From Methylobacterium haplocladii (GTDB lineage Bacteria; Pseudomonadota; Alphaproteobacteria; Rhizobiales; Beijerinckiaceae): DNA of 64,000 nt. This document shows, in pieces, positions 26,555 to 35,141 of the stretch. Below the pieces are notes generated by a model, which worked only from the letters and a program-made list of their open reading frames with translations, had not been told where the DNA came from and did not search any database. The stretch covers positions 1 through 64,000 of the forward strand of contig NZ_BJZT01000004.1 in the NCBI RefSeq assembly GCF_007992175.1. Direction: 5' to 3'. Every line of letters starts with the position of its first letter. Positions within the stretch are counted from its first letter, which is position 1. Both the position numbers and the translations under genes were made by a program.

Positions 26555-29275
26555 TCAGCTCTGCTCCGTCAGCCGCGCCAGCGCCTCGCGGATCTTTTCG
26601 AGCCTTGCGGCTTCGCTGTCGCGGCGCTCGCGCTGCTCCTCGATCACCTCTTCCGGCGCGCGCGCGACGAAGTCGGCGTTGCCGAGCTTGCCGTCGATTT
26701 TGCCGATCTCGGCAACCGTGCGGCCCTCCTCCTTGCGAAGGCGCGCGACTTCGGCGCCGAGGTCGACCACGCCCTCCAGCGGCAGAGCCGCGACGGTGCC
26801 GCGCACGAGGAGTTGGACGGAGTTCTTCGGCGCATCCGTCTCGAAACGGATCTCCGAGAGGCGGGCGAGCCGGAGAAGGGTGTCGTGCCAGCGCGCGACG
26901 CGCTCGCGCACGTTCGCATCGACGCCGACGAGAACCAGCGGAATCTGTGCGCCGGCCGGCACGTTGGTCTCGGAGCGGGCCGAGCGAATTTCGGAAACCA
27001 GATCGACCACGAAGCCGACCTCGGTCTCGGCCGATGTGTCGGAGAGTCCCGTCAGATTCGGCCACGCGGCGAGAGCCAGGAGCCCGCGGTCGGCGATGCC
27101 CTCGCCTTTGATCGCCCAGAGTTCCTCCGTGAGGAACGGCATGAACGGGTGAAGCAGCTTGGCGATCTGGTCGATCAGAAATGCGACGGTCTTCTGCGTC
27201 TCGTCCTTGAGCGCCGCATCGACGCCCTCGCCCTGCAGCACGGGCTTCGCCAGTTCGAGGTACCAGTCGCAGAAGATGTTCCAGACGAAGCGGTAGGCTG
27301 CGGCGGCCGCGTCGTTGAAACGGTAGGCGTCGAGCGCCGCACCGACCTCTGAAACCGCGCGTGCAGCCTCGCCGAGCGCCCAGCGGTTAAGGACGGCGCT
27401 CGCGCTCTCCGGCCGGTAGTTCGCATCGAGGCCGCAGCCGTTCAGCTCGGCGAAGCGCGAGGCATTCCAGAGCTTCGTCGCGAAGTTGCGGTAGCTCTCG
27501 ACCTGGTTCGGTCCGAGCTTGATGTCGCGCCCCGGCGCTGCCAGCGCAGCGAGGGTGAAGCGCAGGGCGTCGGCGCCGTACTGCTCGATCAGGCCGATCG
27601 GATCGACGACGTTGCCCTTCGATTTCGACATCTTGGCGCCGGTGGCGTCGCGCACCAGGGCGTGCAGGTAGACCGTGTCGAACGGTACCTTGTCGGTGAG
27701 GTGCAGACCCATCATCATCATGCGGGCGACCCAGAAGAACAGGATGTCCTTGCCGGTGACCAGGGTGTTGGTCGGGTAGTAGCGCGCGAGTTCGGGCGTC
27801 GCCTCGGGCCAGCCAAGCGTCGAGAACGGCCAGAGCGCCGAGGAGAACCACGTGTCGAGGACGTCCTCGTCACGCCGCAGCGTGACAGGGCCGCCACGGG
27901 CGGCGTCGGCCTTGGATTGCGCCTCGGCCTCGGTCATCGCGACATGGATGCTGCCCTCTTCGTCGTACCAGACGGGGATCTGATGGCCCCACCAGAGCTG
28001 GCGCGAGATGCACCAGGGCTCGATGTTGGTGAGCCACTGGAAGAAGACCTTTTCGTTGTTCTCTGGGACGAAGCGGGTCTGGCCGTCGCGCACTGCCTGG
28101 AGCGCCCGCTCGGCCAGGGGCTTCACGTTCACGTACCATTGGTCGGTGAGGTAGGGCTCGATCACGACGCCCGAGCGGTCGCCATGCGGCACCGCATGCG
28201 CGTTCGGCTCGATCTTGAGCAAAAGCCCGCGCTCCTCCATCAGGGCGACGACGCGCTTGCGGGCGACGGCACGGTCGAGGCCGTGTAGTTCGAGCGCCGG
28301 CGGCTCGGGCTCGGCCCCCTCGAAGAAGGCGTCGTTGCCGACGAGGAGCATCTGCCCCTCCTCGTCGAGCACGTTGATCGCACGCAGGCCGTGCCGCTTG
28401 CCGACCTCGAAGTCGTTGAAATCGTGGGCCGGGGTGATCTTGACCGCGCCGGTGCCCTTCTCGGGGTCGGAGTAGGTGTCGGCGACGATCGGGATCGCAC
28501 GGCGGACCAGCGGCAGCAGCACCCGCTTTCCGACCAGCGCCGTATAGCGCTCGTCCTCCGGATGCACCGCGACGGCGGTGTCGCCGAGCATGGTCTCTGG
28601 GCGCGTCGTGGCGACGGTGATGGTCTCGCCGGTCAGCGTGCCGGCCTCGTCCACGACGGGATAGTCGAAGTACCAGAGGTGTCCCTTGGTCTCGACCTGA
28701 AGCACTTCGAGATCGGAGATCGCGGTCTGGAACTTCGGGTCCCAGTTCACGAGGCGCTTGTCGCGGTAGATCAGGCCCTGCGCGTGCAGATCGACGAAGG
28801 TCTTGAGGACGGCCTCGGACAGGCCCTCGTCCATGGTGAAGCGCTCCCGCGACCAGTCGCAGGAGGCGCCGAGGCGCTTGAGCTGGCCGATGATTGCGCC
28901 ACCCGATTCCGCCTTCCAGGCCCAGACCTTCTCGAGGAACGCCTCGCGGCCGAGTTCGCGCCGGCCGGGCTGCTGGGTTTCCATGAGACGGCGCTCGACC
29001 ACCATCTGAGTGGCGATACCGGCATGGTCCGTGCCCGGCTGCCAGAGTACGTCGCGGCCGCGCATCCGCTCGAACCGGCAGAGGATGTCCTGCAGCGTGT
29101 TGTTGAGCGCGTGCCCGATATGCAGCGAGCCCGTCACGTTCGGCGGCGGAATGACGATGCAATAGGGCTCTGCGCCGGCACGTTCGGGCCGGGCGGCGCG
29201 GAAGGCACCCTCCGTCTCCCAGGCGGCACCGACGCGCGCTTCGACGGCGGCGGGATCGAAGGTCTTGTCCATCAT
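26555..29275 (-). CDS. valS: Valyl-tRNA synthetase
   Basis: 906 aa class I aminoacyl-tRNA synthetase. HIGH motif in GSLHIGHALNNTLQD, the editing domain (TTRPETMLGDTAVAVHPED), KMSKS in AKMSKSKGNVVDPIGLIEQY, the anticodon domain and a C-terminal coiled-coil arm (VARLRKEEGRTVAEIGKID). It charges tRNA-Val. Two adjacent ATGs (29275 and 29272) are possible starts. Confidence 0.96.
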   Translation of the reverse strand: MMDKTFDPAAVEARVGAAWETEGAFRAARPERAGAEPYCIVIPPPNVTGSLHIGHALNNTLQDILCRFERMRGRDVLWQPGTDHAGIATQMVVERRLMETQQPGRRELGREAFLEKVWAWKAESGGAIIGQLKRLGASCDWSRERFTMDEGLSEAVLKTFVDLHAQGLIYRDKRLVNWDPKFQTAISDLEVLQVETKGHLWYFDYPVVDEAGTLTGETITVATTRPETMLGDTAVAVHPEDERYTALVGKRVLLPLVRRAIPIVADTYSDPEKGTGAVKITPAHDFNDFEVGKRHGLRAINVLDEEGQMLLVGNDAFFEGAEPEPPALELHGLDRAVARKRVVALMEERGLLLKIEPNAHAVPHGDRSGVVIEPYLTDQWYVNVKPLAERALQAVRDGQTRFVPENNEKVFFQWLTNIEPWCISRQLWWGHQIPVWYDEEGSIHVAMTEAEAQSKADAARGGPVTLRRDEDVLDTWFSSALWPFSTLGWPEATPELARYYPTNTLVTGKDILFFWVARMMMMGLHLTDKVPFDTVYLHALVRDATGAKMSKSKGNVVDPIGLIEQYGADALRFTLAALAAPGRDIKLGPNQVESYRNFATKLWNASRFAELNGCGLDANYRPESASAVLNRWALGEAARAVSEVGAALDAYRFNDAAAAAYRFVWNIFCDWYLELAKPVLQGEGVDAALKDETQKTVAFLIDQIAKLLHPFMPFLTEELWAIKGEGIADRGLLALAAWPNLTGLSDTSAETEVGFVVDLVSEIRSARSETNVPAGAQIPLVLVGVDANVRERVARWHDTLLRLARLSEIRFETDAPKNSVQLLVRGTVAALPLEGVVDLGAEVARLRKEEGRTVAEIGKIDGKLGNADFVARAPEEVIEEQRERRDSEAARLEKIREALARLTEQS

Positions 29276-29393
29276 GAGGCGGTCGGGCCGATCGTGCGGG
29301 CGGTCTTCTGAAGCTGCCGCCGCTTTCAACCCTTCGCCGCCCTGCCGTCAACCGCAGGGCATTGCTCGGCGCCGGAGATCCGGCGTCCGAAAC

Positions 29394-29981
29394 TCAGCGC
29401 CCCCTCGCGACCCGCTCGATCTCCGCGCGGACCAGGCGCTCGACCATGGTTGGCAGGTTGTCGTCTAGCCAGGACTTCAGCATCGGCCGAAGCATGTCCT
29501 TGACGAGGTCTTCCAACGTGCGGGCGTTGTTCGTCAGCACGGTGTGGGCGAGCATGGTGAAGTGCTGTCCGACGCTGTCGTCGGTGGTCTTCGAGACGAG
29601 ACGTTCCACGACCTGCTCTTCCACGGCCGCGGCGAGGCGCTCCGGAGCGCTCTGGGGCACGGGGCGTGGCTCGACCGGGGGCGGAGCAGGAGCGACAGGC
29701 TCCGGTTCCGGCATCGAGAAGTCGACGTCGTCGACATTGAAATCGATATCCGGGGGATCGAATGCCACGGGCTGCGGTCTGCGCACGGGCTTGGCTACCT
29801 GCGAGAGGTCGAGCACGTCGTCGAGACGCGGCTTGGGCGCGGCCTTCGGTGCCGGCTCGGGCTCGGGGGCGTTGTCGTCCGCGATGATGCGCCGGATGGA
29901 GGCGAGGATATCCTCCATCGAAGGCTCCCCCGCCGGAGATTCCTTCATCGGCTCCGGAAACTTCGGGCTTGCAGCACTCAT
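29394..29981 (-). CDS. popZ: Polar organizing protein PopZ (DUF2497)
   Basis: 195 aa. The layout is that of PopZ: an N-terminal helix (PSMEDILASIRRIIADDNAP), a Pro/Glu/Asp-rich disordered middle (about residues 38-110) and a C-terminal oligomerisation domain (TLEDLVKDMLRPMLKSWLDD, then LPTMVERLVRAEIERVARGR). PopZ forms condensates at cell poles and anchors the chromosome origin through ParB. It lies upstream of valS in the same direction, the usual alphaproteobacterial order. Confidence 0.93.
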   Translation of the reverse strand: MSAASPKFPEPMKESPAGEPSMEDILASIRRIIADDNAPEPEPAPKAAPKPRLDDVLDLSQVAKPVRRPQPVAFDPPDIDFNVDDVDFSMPEPEPVAPAPPPVEPRPVPQSAPERLAAAVEEQVVERLVSKTTDDSVGQHFTMLAHTVLTNNARTLEDLVKDMLRPMLKSWLDDNLPTMVERLVRAEIERVARGR

Positions 29982-30074
29982 CCTGACGACGACTCACGCG
30001 AGGGGTGCGGGGTAGAATCGAGTACGATGGTTAACAAGTCACGCAGTCATCCGGAATCAGGACGAATTCCCGGA

Positions 30075-30107
30075 TCGATCGGCGGGACTCGCAGTCCCGC
30101 CGATCGA
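30075..30107 (-). terminator. Long perfect hairpin downstream of tolC
   Basis: Fifteen-base arms TCGATCGGCGGGACT and AGTCCCGCCGATCGA around CGC, no mismatch. It lies 15 bp after the tolC stop and ahead of popZ. The U-tract is poor, so it may be a terminator, a processing stem or a protein site. Confidence 0.6.
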
Positions 30108-30121
30108 CACCTGAAATTGCG

Positions 30122-31516
30122 CTAGCGCCCGTCCGGCGTGCTCACGCCGTACCAGAGGTCCTTGACCTGATCGAAATGCTCTTTCGGGCTGTAGGGCGTG
30201 ACGGGCAGCGACGTGTAGCGCACCGTTAGCCGGCCGATCGTCTGGACGACGTCGTAGGAGTTCACGACCCGGTCGCGCTGGGCCAGGATCAGGTTCACGC
30301 GCGAATTCAGGAGTTCCTGCTGCGCGTTCAGGACGTCGAGGGTCGTGCGCTGGCCGACGCGGGCCTCCTCGCGCACGCCGTTCAGTGCCACCTCATTGGC
30401 CTGGACCTGCGCCTGCGAGGCCAGCACCTGTGCTTTTGCGGCTTCCAGGCGGCCCCAGGCCTGCACGATCAGCGAGCGGACGGTGTCGCGGTCGCGTTCG
30501 GCGATGAGCCGGGCCTGACCGACCAGTTCCTTGGCCTGCCGGATCTGCGAATACTCGGTACCGCCCTGATAGATCGGAATCGAGAGGCGACCGACGATCG
30601 AGGCGGCGGCGGAGTTGTCGCCCGGAAACTGGTTATCGTAGCGCTGCTGGACGGTGCCCTGGATGCCCGCAGTCGGGGAGAGCATGCTCTCGGCAACTTT
30701 GACCTGCAGTTCCGCCGCATCGACGGCGTGGAACGAGGCGAGGATCTGCGGGTGCTCTCGCAGTCCGACGTCGACCGCCTCTTCGAGGCTTCTCGGTACG
30801 TAACGGTCGAGCGGCCGGCCAGGGGCGAGTTGGCGCGGCTCGACGCCGATGTTCTGCCGGTAGATGCCGATGGAGGAGCGCAACTGCGACTCGGCCGCGC
30901 TAACCTGCGAACGGGCGCCCGAGAGGCGTGCCTCAGCCTGGGCGACGTCGGTGCGGGTCACCTCGCCGACGTTGAAGCGGTCGCGGGTCTGGCGAAGCTG
31001 CTCTTCGAGCACCTCGACGTTGTTGCGCTGCAATTCGAGGTTGGCCGTGTCGCGCAGCACGTTCATGTATGATTGCGCGGCGTTGAACAGCGTCGTCATC
31101 TCCGTGAGGCGGATCGCCTCGCGGTTGGACAACACGTTCGCTTCCGCCTGACGGGTCTGGCTATCCGTCCGAAAGCCATTGAACAGCGTCTGGTTGATGG
31201 TGATCCCGGCGCCGCCCGGCTTCGTCGTGTTGTCGATCTGCTGCGTGGCAATCCGACCTTGCGTTCGCGAAATTCCGATATCGGCATCGATGGACACGGT
31301 GGGACGATAGCCCGCCTGCGCCTGGGCGACGGTCTCGTCCACCGAACGCAGACGCGCCCGCTCAGAATTGAGAGCCGGATTGGCGGCATAGGCCCGCGAA
31401 AGCGCGCTCTCGAGAGTTTCGGCCCCAGCCGGGCCTACGGTCACGAACGCCAGAACGGCGGCGCTCGACAACCGGCGCGCCCAACGCACCGCAGGTGTCC
31501 TTCGACTCACGCTCAT
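30122..31516 (-). CDS. tolC: TolC-family outer membrane efflux protein
   Basis: 464 aa. Signal peptide (LSSAAVLAFVTVGPAGA, cleavage before ETLESAL). Two internally repeated halves of TolC type: ESALSRAYAANPALNSERAR and EEAVDVGLREHPQILASFHA start the repeats, and coiled-coil segments such as LEEQLRQTRDRFNVGEVTRT and GVREEARVGQRTTLDVLNAQ are hallmark. It forms the outer membrane channel for tripartite pumps and type I secretion. It sits between the pcm-like gene and popZ, as in many relatives. Confidence 0.95.
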   Translation of the reverse strand: MSVSRRTPAVRWARRLSSAAVLAFVTVGPAGAETLESALSRAYAANPALNSERARLRSVDETVAQAQAGYRPTVSIDADIGISRTQGRIATQQIDNTTKPGGAGITINQTLFNGFRTDSQTRQAEANVLSNREAIRLTEMTTLFNAAQSYMNVLRDTANLELQRNNVEVLEEQLRQTRDRFNVGEVTRTDVAQAEARLSGARSQVSAAESQLRSSIGIYRQNIGVEPRQLAPGRPLDRYVPRSLEEAVDVGLREHPQILASFHAVDAAELQVKVAESMLSPTAGIQGTVQQRYDNQFPGDNSAAASIVGRLSIPIYQGGTEYSQIRQAKELVGQARLIAERDRDTVRSLIVQAWGRLEAAKAQVLASQAQVQANEVALNGVREEARVGQRTTLDVLNAQQELLNSRVNLILAQRDRVVNSYDVVQTIGRLTVRYTSLPVTPYSPKEHFDQVKDLWYGVSTPDGR

Positions 31517-31720
31517 CAGCCCTTGCGGTCTCTGAATGAACCGGCAGCCACGTATCAGCCGCAGCTTTCGCCACGCCAGTCACGCGGTGCCAGCTTGCCC
31601 GCCTCGGAGGTAGCTTAACCGATACCCGACACCAGCGACCAGATCATGCAGGGCGGCGATGACCGATTGGTAAGCGGTGCCACAAAAAGGCGACACCGCC
31701 TGAAGCCGGTACTACGCCGA

Positions 31721-32374
31721 TCAGAATGTGAAGGCGTGCGCAGCAACGAAATCCCTGAGTTCCGGGAGATTGGCATCGAAGAGCGGGCGCGAGCCGAAGG
31801 CATCGCCGGAGCGCACGAACACAGTGACCTTCGCGCCACGGTCCGGCCCGAACACGCAGACAAGGCGCCCGTCGCTGCGCAACTGATCGAGCAAGACCTG
31901 TGGCCGCGTCTCGATTCGGCCCTGGACGAGAATCGCATCGTAGGGAGCCTGAGCCGCAGCGCCGTCCCCGAGCGGCCCGTCGATCACCTCCGCAGTCTGG
32001 CCGAGCCGCTGACGCGCCGCCTGCGCCAGACCCGTCTCGCATTCGAGGGCGACGACCCGCGCTCCCAGTTCGGTCAGCAGGGCCGTGCCGTAGCCATAGC
32101 CGGCGGCAACATCGAGAACACGGGCACCGGGCCGGATCTTCAGAGCTTGAATCATGCGGGCCAGCACCATCGGCGCGGGCATCGCCCGAGCTTCGCCACC
32201 GTCGGCGCTGATCCGCAGGGTGCGATCGATATAGGCGAAATCCTCGGCCCCCGGCTGTACGAAGCGCTCGCGCGGAACGGTCGCGAAGGCATCAAGAACC
32301 GCAACGTCGTTCACGTCGAATGTGCGCAGCTGGCAGTCGACCATGAGCTGCCGTGCCTGGGCGTGATCGAGCAT
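31721..32374 (-). CDS. PIMT-like SAM-dependent methyltransferase
   Basis: 217 aa, related to protein-L-isoaspartate O-methyltransferase (Pcm). The SAM site is ARVLDVAAGYGYGTALLTEL, where true PIMTs have GxGSGYxTA, and the usual TIS-Q-P substrate loop is replaced by ARAMPAPMVLARM. The RQLMVDCQLRTFDVNDVAVL start and RERFVQPGAEDFAYIDRTLR segment are typical of the homologue found next to tolC in alphaproteobacteria. Repair of isoaspartate is therefore doubtful; another methyl acceptor is likely. Confidence 0.85.
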   Translation of the reverse strand: MLDHAQARQLMVDCQLRTFDVNDVAVLDAFATVPRERFVQPGAEDFAYIDRTLRISADGGEARAMPAPMVLARMIQALKIRPGARVLDVAAGYGYGTALLTELGARVVALECETGLAQAARQRLGQTAEVIDGPLGDGAAAQAPYDAILVQGRIETRPQVLLDQLRSDGRLVCVFGPDRGAKVTVFVRSGDAFGSRPLFDANLPELRDFVAAHAFTF

Positions 32375-32510
32375 GGATGCCGCAACCCCTCGAGAGGCCC
32401 CGTCGCGATCTCGGCCGACCACCGCGGTCGGCCTGCGCTCCGGCAGCGGCCGGGTTGTCGTGGATCGATTCCGAAAAGGCAAGATTCACGCTTTGCAGGC
32501 GGGCCGATAC

Positions 32511-32538
32511 GAAAACGGCGGAGCTTGCGCTCCGCCGT
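32511..32538 (-). terminator. Rho-independent terminator of small secreted protein gene
   Basis: On the reverse strand ACGGCGGAGC and GCTCCGCCGT enclose GCAA and are followed by TTTTCG. It lies 23 bp after the stop of the gene at 32562-32831. Confidence 0.85.
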
Positions 32539-32561
32539 CCGTCATCCGATCGGTCGATGGC

Positions 32562-32831
32562 TCAGCAAAGGGGGCCACCCGAAGTCTGGCCATACTGCTT
32601 CACCGGAAAGTTCTGCTGGCGCGCATTGCCCTCGGCGGCCGAGCTCTGAGGGCAGGCTGTGAACATCGGCCCATCATGCGCACCGAGCGTGCTGCGCCCC
32701 TGAATCTGATAGGGCGATGCCGGCGCGACGCGCTCGATCGGCGCCCCATAGGTGAACGCCATCGCGGAAGATGCCGGAACAGCAACGCCGAGAACAATGG
32801 CGGCGACAACAGCGGCGATACGGGCTTTCAT
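32562..32831 (-). CDS. Small secreted protein, unknown function
   Basis: 89 aa with a clear signal peptide (RIAAVVAAIVLGVAVPASSA, cleavage after AMA). The mature protein of about 65 residues is polar, with two Cys (FTACPQ and the C-terminal GPLC) that could form a disulfide. AAAGGAG precedes the ATG by 12 nt, and a good terminator follows. No family recognised. Confidence 0.8.
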   Translation of the reverse strand: MKARIAAVVAAIVLGVAVPASSAMAFTYGAPIERVAPASPYQIQGRSTLGAHDGPMFTACPQSSAAEGNARQQNFPVKQYGQTSGGPLC

Positions 32832-33234
32832 AACGACTTTAAACTCCTTTACACAGAACAGATCCGACTGATGCGGTCCGTTTCATCTTGTGTAATACGG
32901 ATATGGGAAGCCGAGACACGCCATGACGTGCCGCCACGCACACGACGACGTGGATTAAAAAACACGGAGGCCGACTGATTGCGTCGGCCCGACGTGCGGC
33001 CGGATTCCTAAGTGCTGAATCTCTCAGCGCCGGTCGTCATGAGCGCCGGGACCGCCCGTGCGGTCGACAATCGCAGATCGAAAGCGAAGTCGCATTGCGC
33101 GGCGTCCCGGGGCGGAGCGTGTACCGGACGGGGCCGCGACCCATCGGCATGGCCGTCCTTGGCGGGCGACGATAACGCGGACGCCGGAGGCCCGAGACTG
33201 CTGCGAACGATTTGGGGGCAATCCGCAAGGAAGT
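32832..33234. other. Spacer between secreted-protein gene and tRNA-Cys
   Basis: 403 bp. The A/T-rich stretch at 32832-32960 probably holds the promoter of the secreted-protein gene. No gene seen in the rest. Confidence 0.4.
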
Positions 33235-33308
33235 TGGAGGCCTCGCCCGGAATCGAACCGGGGTGCAAGGATTTGCAGTCCTCTGCGTAACCACTCCGCC
33301 ACGAGGCC
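33235..33308 (-). tRNA. trnC: tRNA-Cys (GCA)
   Basis: Reverse strand, 74 nt including encoded CCA. Acceptor arms GGCCTCG and CGAGGCC, D-arm around GGCGGAGTGGTTACGC, anticodon loop CTGCAAA flanked by AGGA and TCCT, T-arm CCGGTTCGAATCCGG. Confidence 0.95.
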
Positions 33309-33573
33309 AACCAAGGCGTGTCCCGCCGAGGCGGGGCTGCCGTCATCCGACCGGGCGGCCGATCGGAGAGGACGGGTCTCTAGCAGAGCCACGGCCCGAT
33401 CGGCAACGGCTTTGGAGCGCTGTGGTGACGCTTTCGCGAAATCCGCTTCAGTCACTGGCAGCCAGCTCGCCACAGATCCGATTTGCGGAGCATTCTTGGC
33501 GTCCAGCCCCCTTGCGTCCTTCGCCGGCGATGGGCTAAGGACCGCGCCGTGAACGCGAAAGCGGCACCGGTGA

Positions 33574-33649
33574 TCCCCGATAGCTCAGTTGGTAGAGCAA
33601 GCGACTGTTAATCGCTTTGTCGCAGGTTCGAGTCCTGCTCGGGGAGCCA
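33574..33649 (+). tRNA. trnN: tRNA-Asn (GTT)
   Basis: 76 nt including encoded CCA. Acceptor arms TCCCCGA and TCGGGGA, D-arm GCTCAGTTGGTAGAGC, anticodon loop CTGTTAA flanked by AGCGA and TCGCT, T-arm GCAGGTTCGAGTCCTGC. Confidence 0.96.
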
Positions 33650-33826
33650 AATTTTTCCGACATATCAGCCGATTAGGGCTCTGGCTTTGAGCCGGTGCGC
33701 TCGATGGGGAAAGCGGGTCAGGCAGCGTTCGGACACCGAGCTTCCGCTCTCAAGTCCTCGATGCGGCCAAACACGATATTTGCCTGCCGCGATCGACCGC
33801 ACGGCACATCCGAGACCGTCAAGCAG

Positions 33827-34939
33827 CTACTGACAGAGCCGGTAGCCGGCCTTCCGCTCGCGCTCGTCGAGATGGAGATGGTTGGCGTGCTGCGGATCCG
33901 TGCCAGGTCCGAGGACGGTGGTGAAGTGTTCGCAGGCCTTGGTCCGCACTGCGGCCTGAAAGGCGGCTTCCTTCGAGCCATCCGGTAGCGGGCCGACGAG
34001 AATCGGCGCGCGTTTGCCGAAGGTGAATCCCATCACGTCGACGGCGTTGGCGAAGGCATGCTCGCTCAGTTGCGCTTCCGCGCCGTGATTCTGACCGCGG
34101 CAGACATAGGTGCCGCCGAGCGTCAGCCCCTTGAGCGTGTCGCCGAGTTCTTTCTCGGCGATCTGCTGCACTTGAGCCGTCCAGCGCATCAGCCCTTCGG
34201 CGAGGCGACAAACCATCGTCTCCGGCGATCCGATGGTGACGCCGTTGCCGAGCTTGCTCACCGTCAGCGGGCTCGCGACGGTGCATTGGCCGTTCATGAT
34301 CGGCGACGCCTTCGCATAGGCAACGCCGAGACTGTCCAGGCTGCGCAGGCAATCCGCGTCGTCCTGGGGCGCGATGGTGAGCTTGAGTGCGCCTTCTCCC
34401 GAGAGCTCCGGCGGACGCTCCGGCGGCAGCGGCGCCTCGTCTGCCGGTGGGGATACGGGCGAGAGCTCGGGCGGACGGGCCGGCGGCAGGGGTGCCTCCA
34501 GGGCCGGGATGCAGCGCGGCAGATCCGGTGACAGCGGCGGCAACGGCGCATCCCGTGCGGGCGATGGTGCCGGGGACAGCTCGGGGGGCCGTTCCGGAGG
34601 CAACGGCGCCGGTACGGGCTGGCTCGGTGCCGGCTCGATCTTCGTGGCAGGGGTTTCGCCTTGGCCTGACGGCGAGGGAGCCGGCGCGGCCAGCGGTGTC
34701 ACGGCCAGTTCTGCTGGTCGCTGCGGGGGCAGCGGGACGGCCGCATCGGACGCGCTCCGCGGCGGCTCCCCCTGCAGGTCCCCGGGGCGCGCCGGCGGCT
34801 CCGGCGGCGGAACCGGCACGGTCGGACGACATGTCGGAAGCGCAGGCGCAACTTCGGCGACCGCAGGCCCCGCCGTGACGATGGCGAAGGCGAGCAACGC
34901 CGAGCAGACGTTCGGGAGACGAGGCGAAGGCGGGCGCAT
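33827..34939 (-). CDS. Extensin-like protein with proline-rich repeats
   Basis: 370 aa. Signal peptide (LPNVCSALLAFAIVTAGPAV), then about 170 residues of Pro-rich sequence with imperfect repeats of the PLPPERPPELS type (at least four), then the extensin-like C-terminal domain: DCLRSLDSLGVAYAKASPIM, SEHAFANAVDVMGF and HANHLHLDERER. The SEHAFANAVD and HLH motifs match the metal site of LAS/VanY-type peptidases, so a cell-wall peptidase activity is plausible. The Pro-rich part would act as a spacer in the periplasm. Start taken at the ATG at 34939. Confidence 0.9.
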   Translation of the reverse strand: MRPPSPRLPNVCSALLAFAIVTAGPAVAEVAPALPTCRPTVPVPPPEPPARPGDLQGEPPRSASDAAVPLPPQRPAELAVTPLAAPAPSPSGQGETPATKIEPAPSQPVPAPLPPERPPELSPAPSPARDAPLPPLSPDLPRCIPALEAPLPPARPPELSPVSPPADEAPLPPERPPELSGEGALKLTIAPQDDADCLRSLDSLGVAYAKASPIMNGQCTVASPLTVSKLGNGVTIGSPETMVCRLAEGLMRWTAQVQQIAEKELGDTLKGLTLGGTYVCRGQNHGAEAQLSEHAFANAVDVMGFTFGKRAPILVGPLPDGSKEAAFQAAVRTKACEHFTTVLGPGTDPQHANHLHLDERERKAGYRLCQ

Positions 34940-35141
34940 CCGTGCTGTCCGGTGATCGGCCTCCGCGCGGGAATCCGCGACCGCGATGCCCGACGATCGG
35001 GCCATTGGGTCCGCGCTGCTATGACAGGAACGTCACGCCCGCCGGCATTCGCCCGACGCCCCGTGGTCGGACCCGCTTTGCGCCGACTCCATGGGCTGCC
35101 TATGTTCCGCATCGTTGAAACTGCCGAAGACGAGGACGTCG

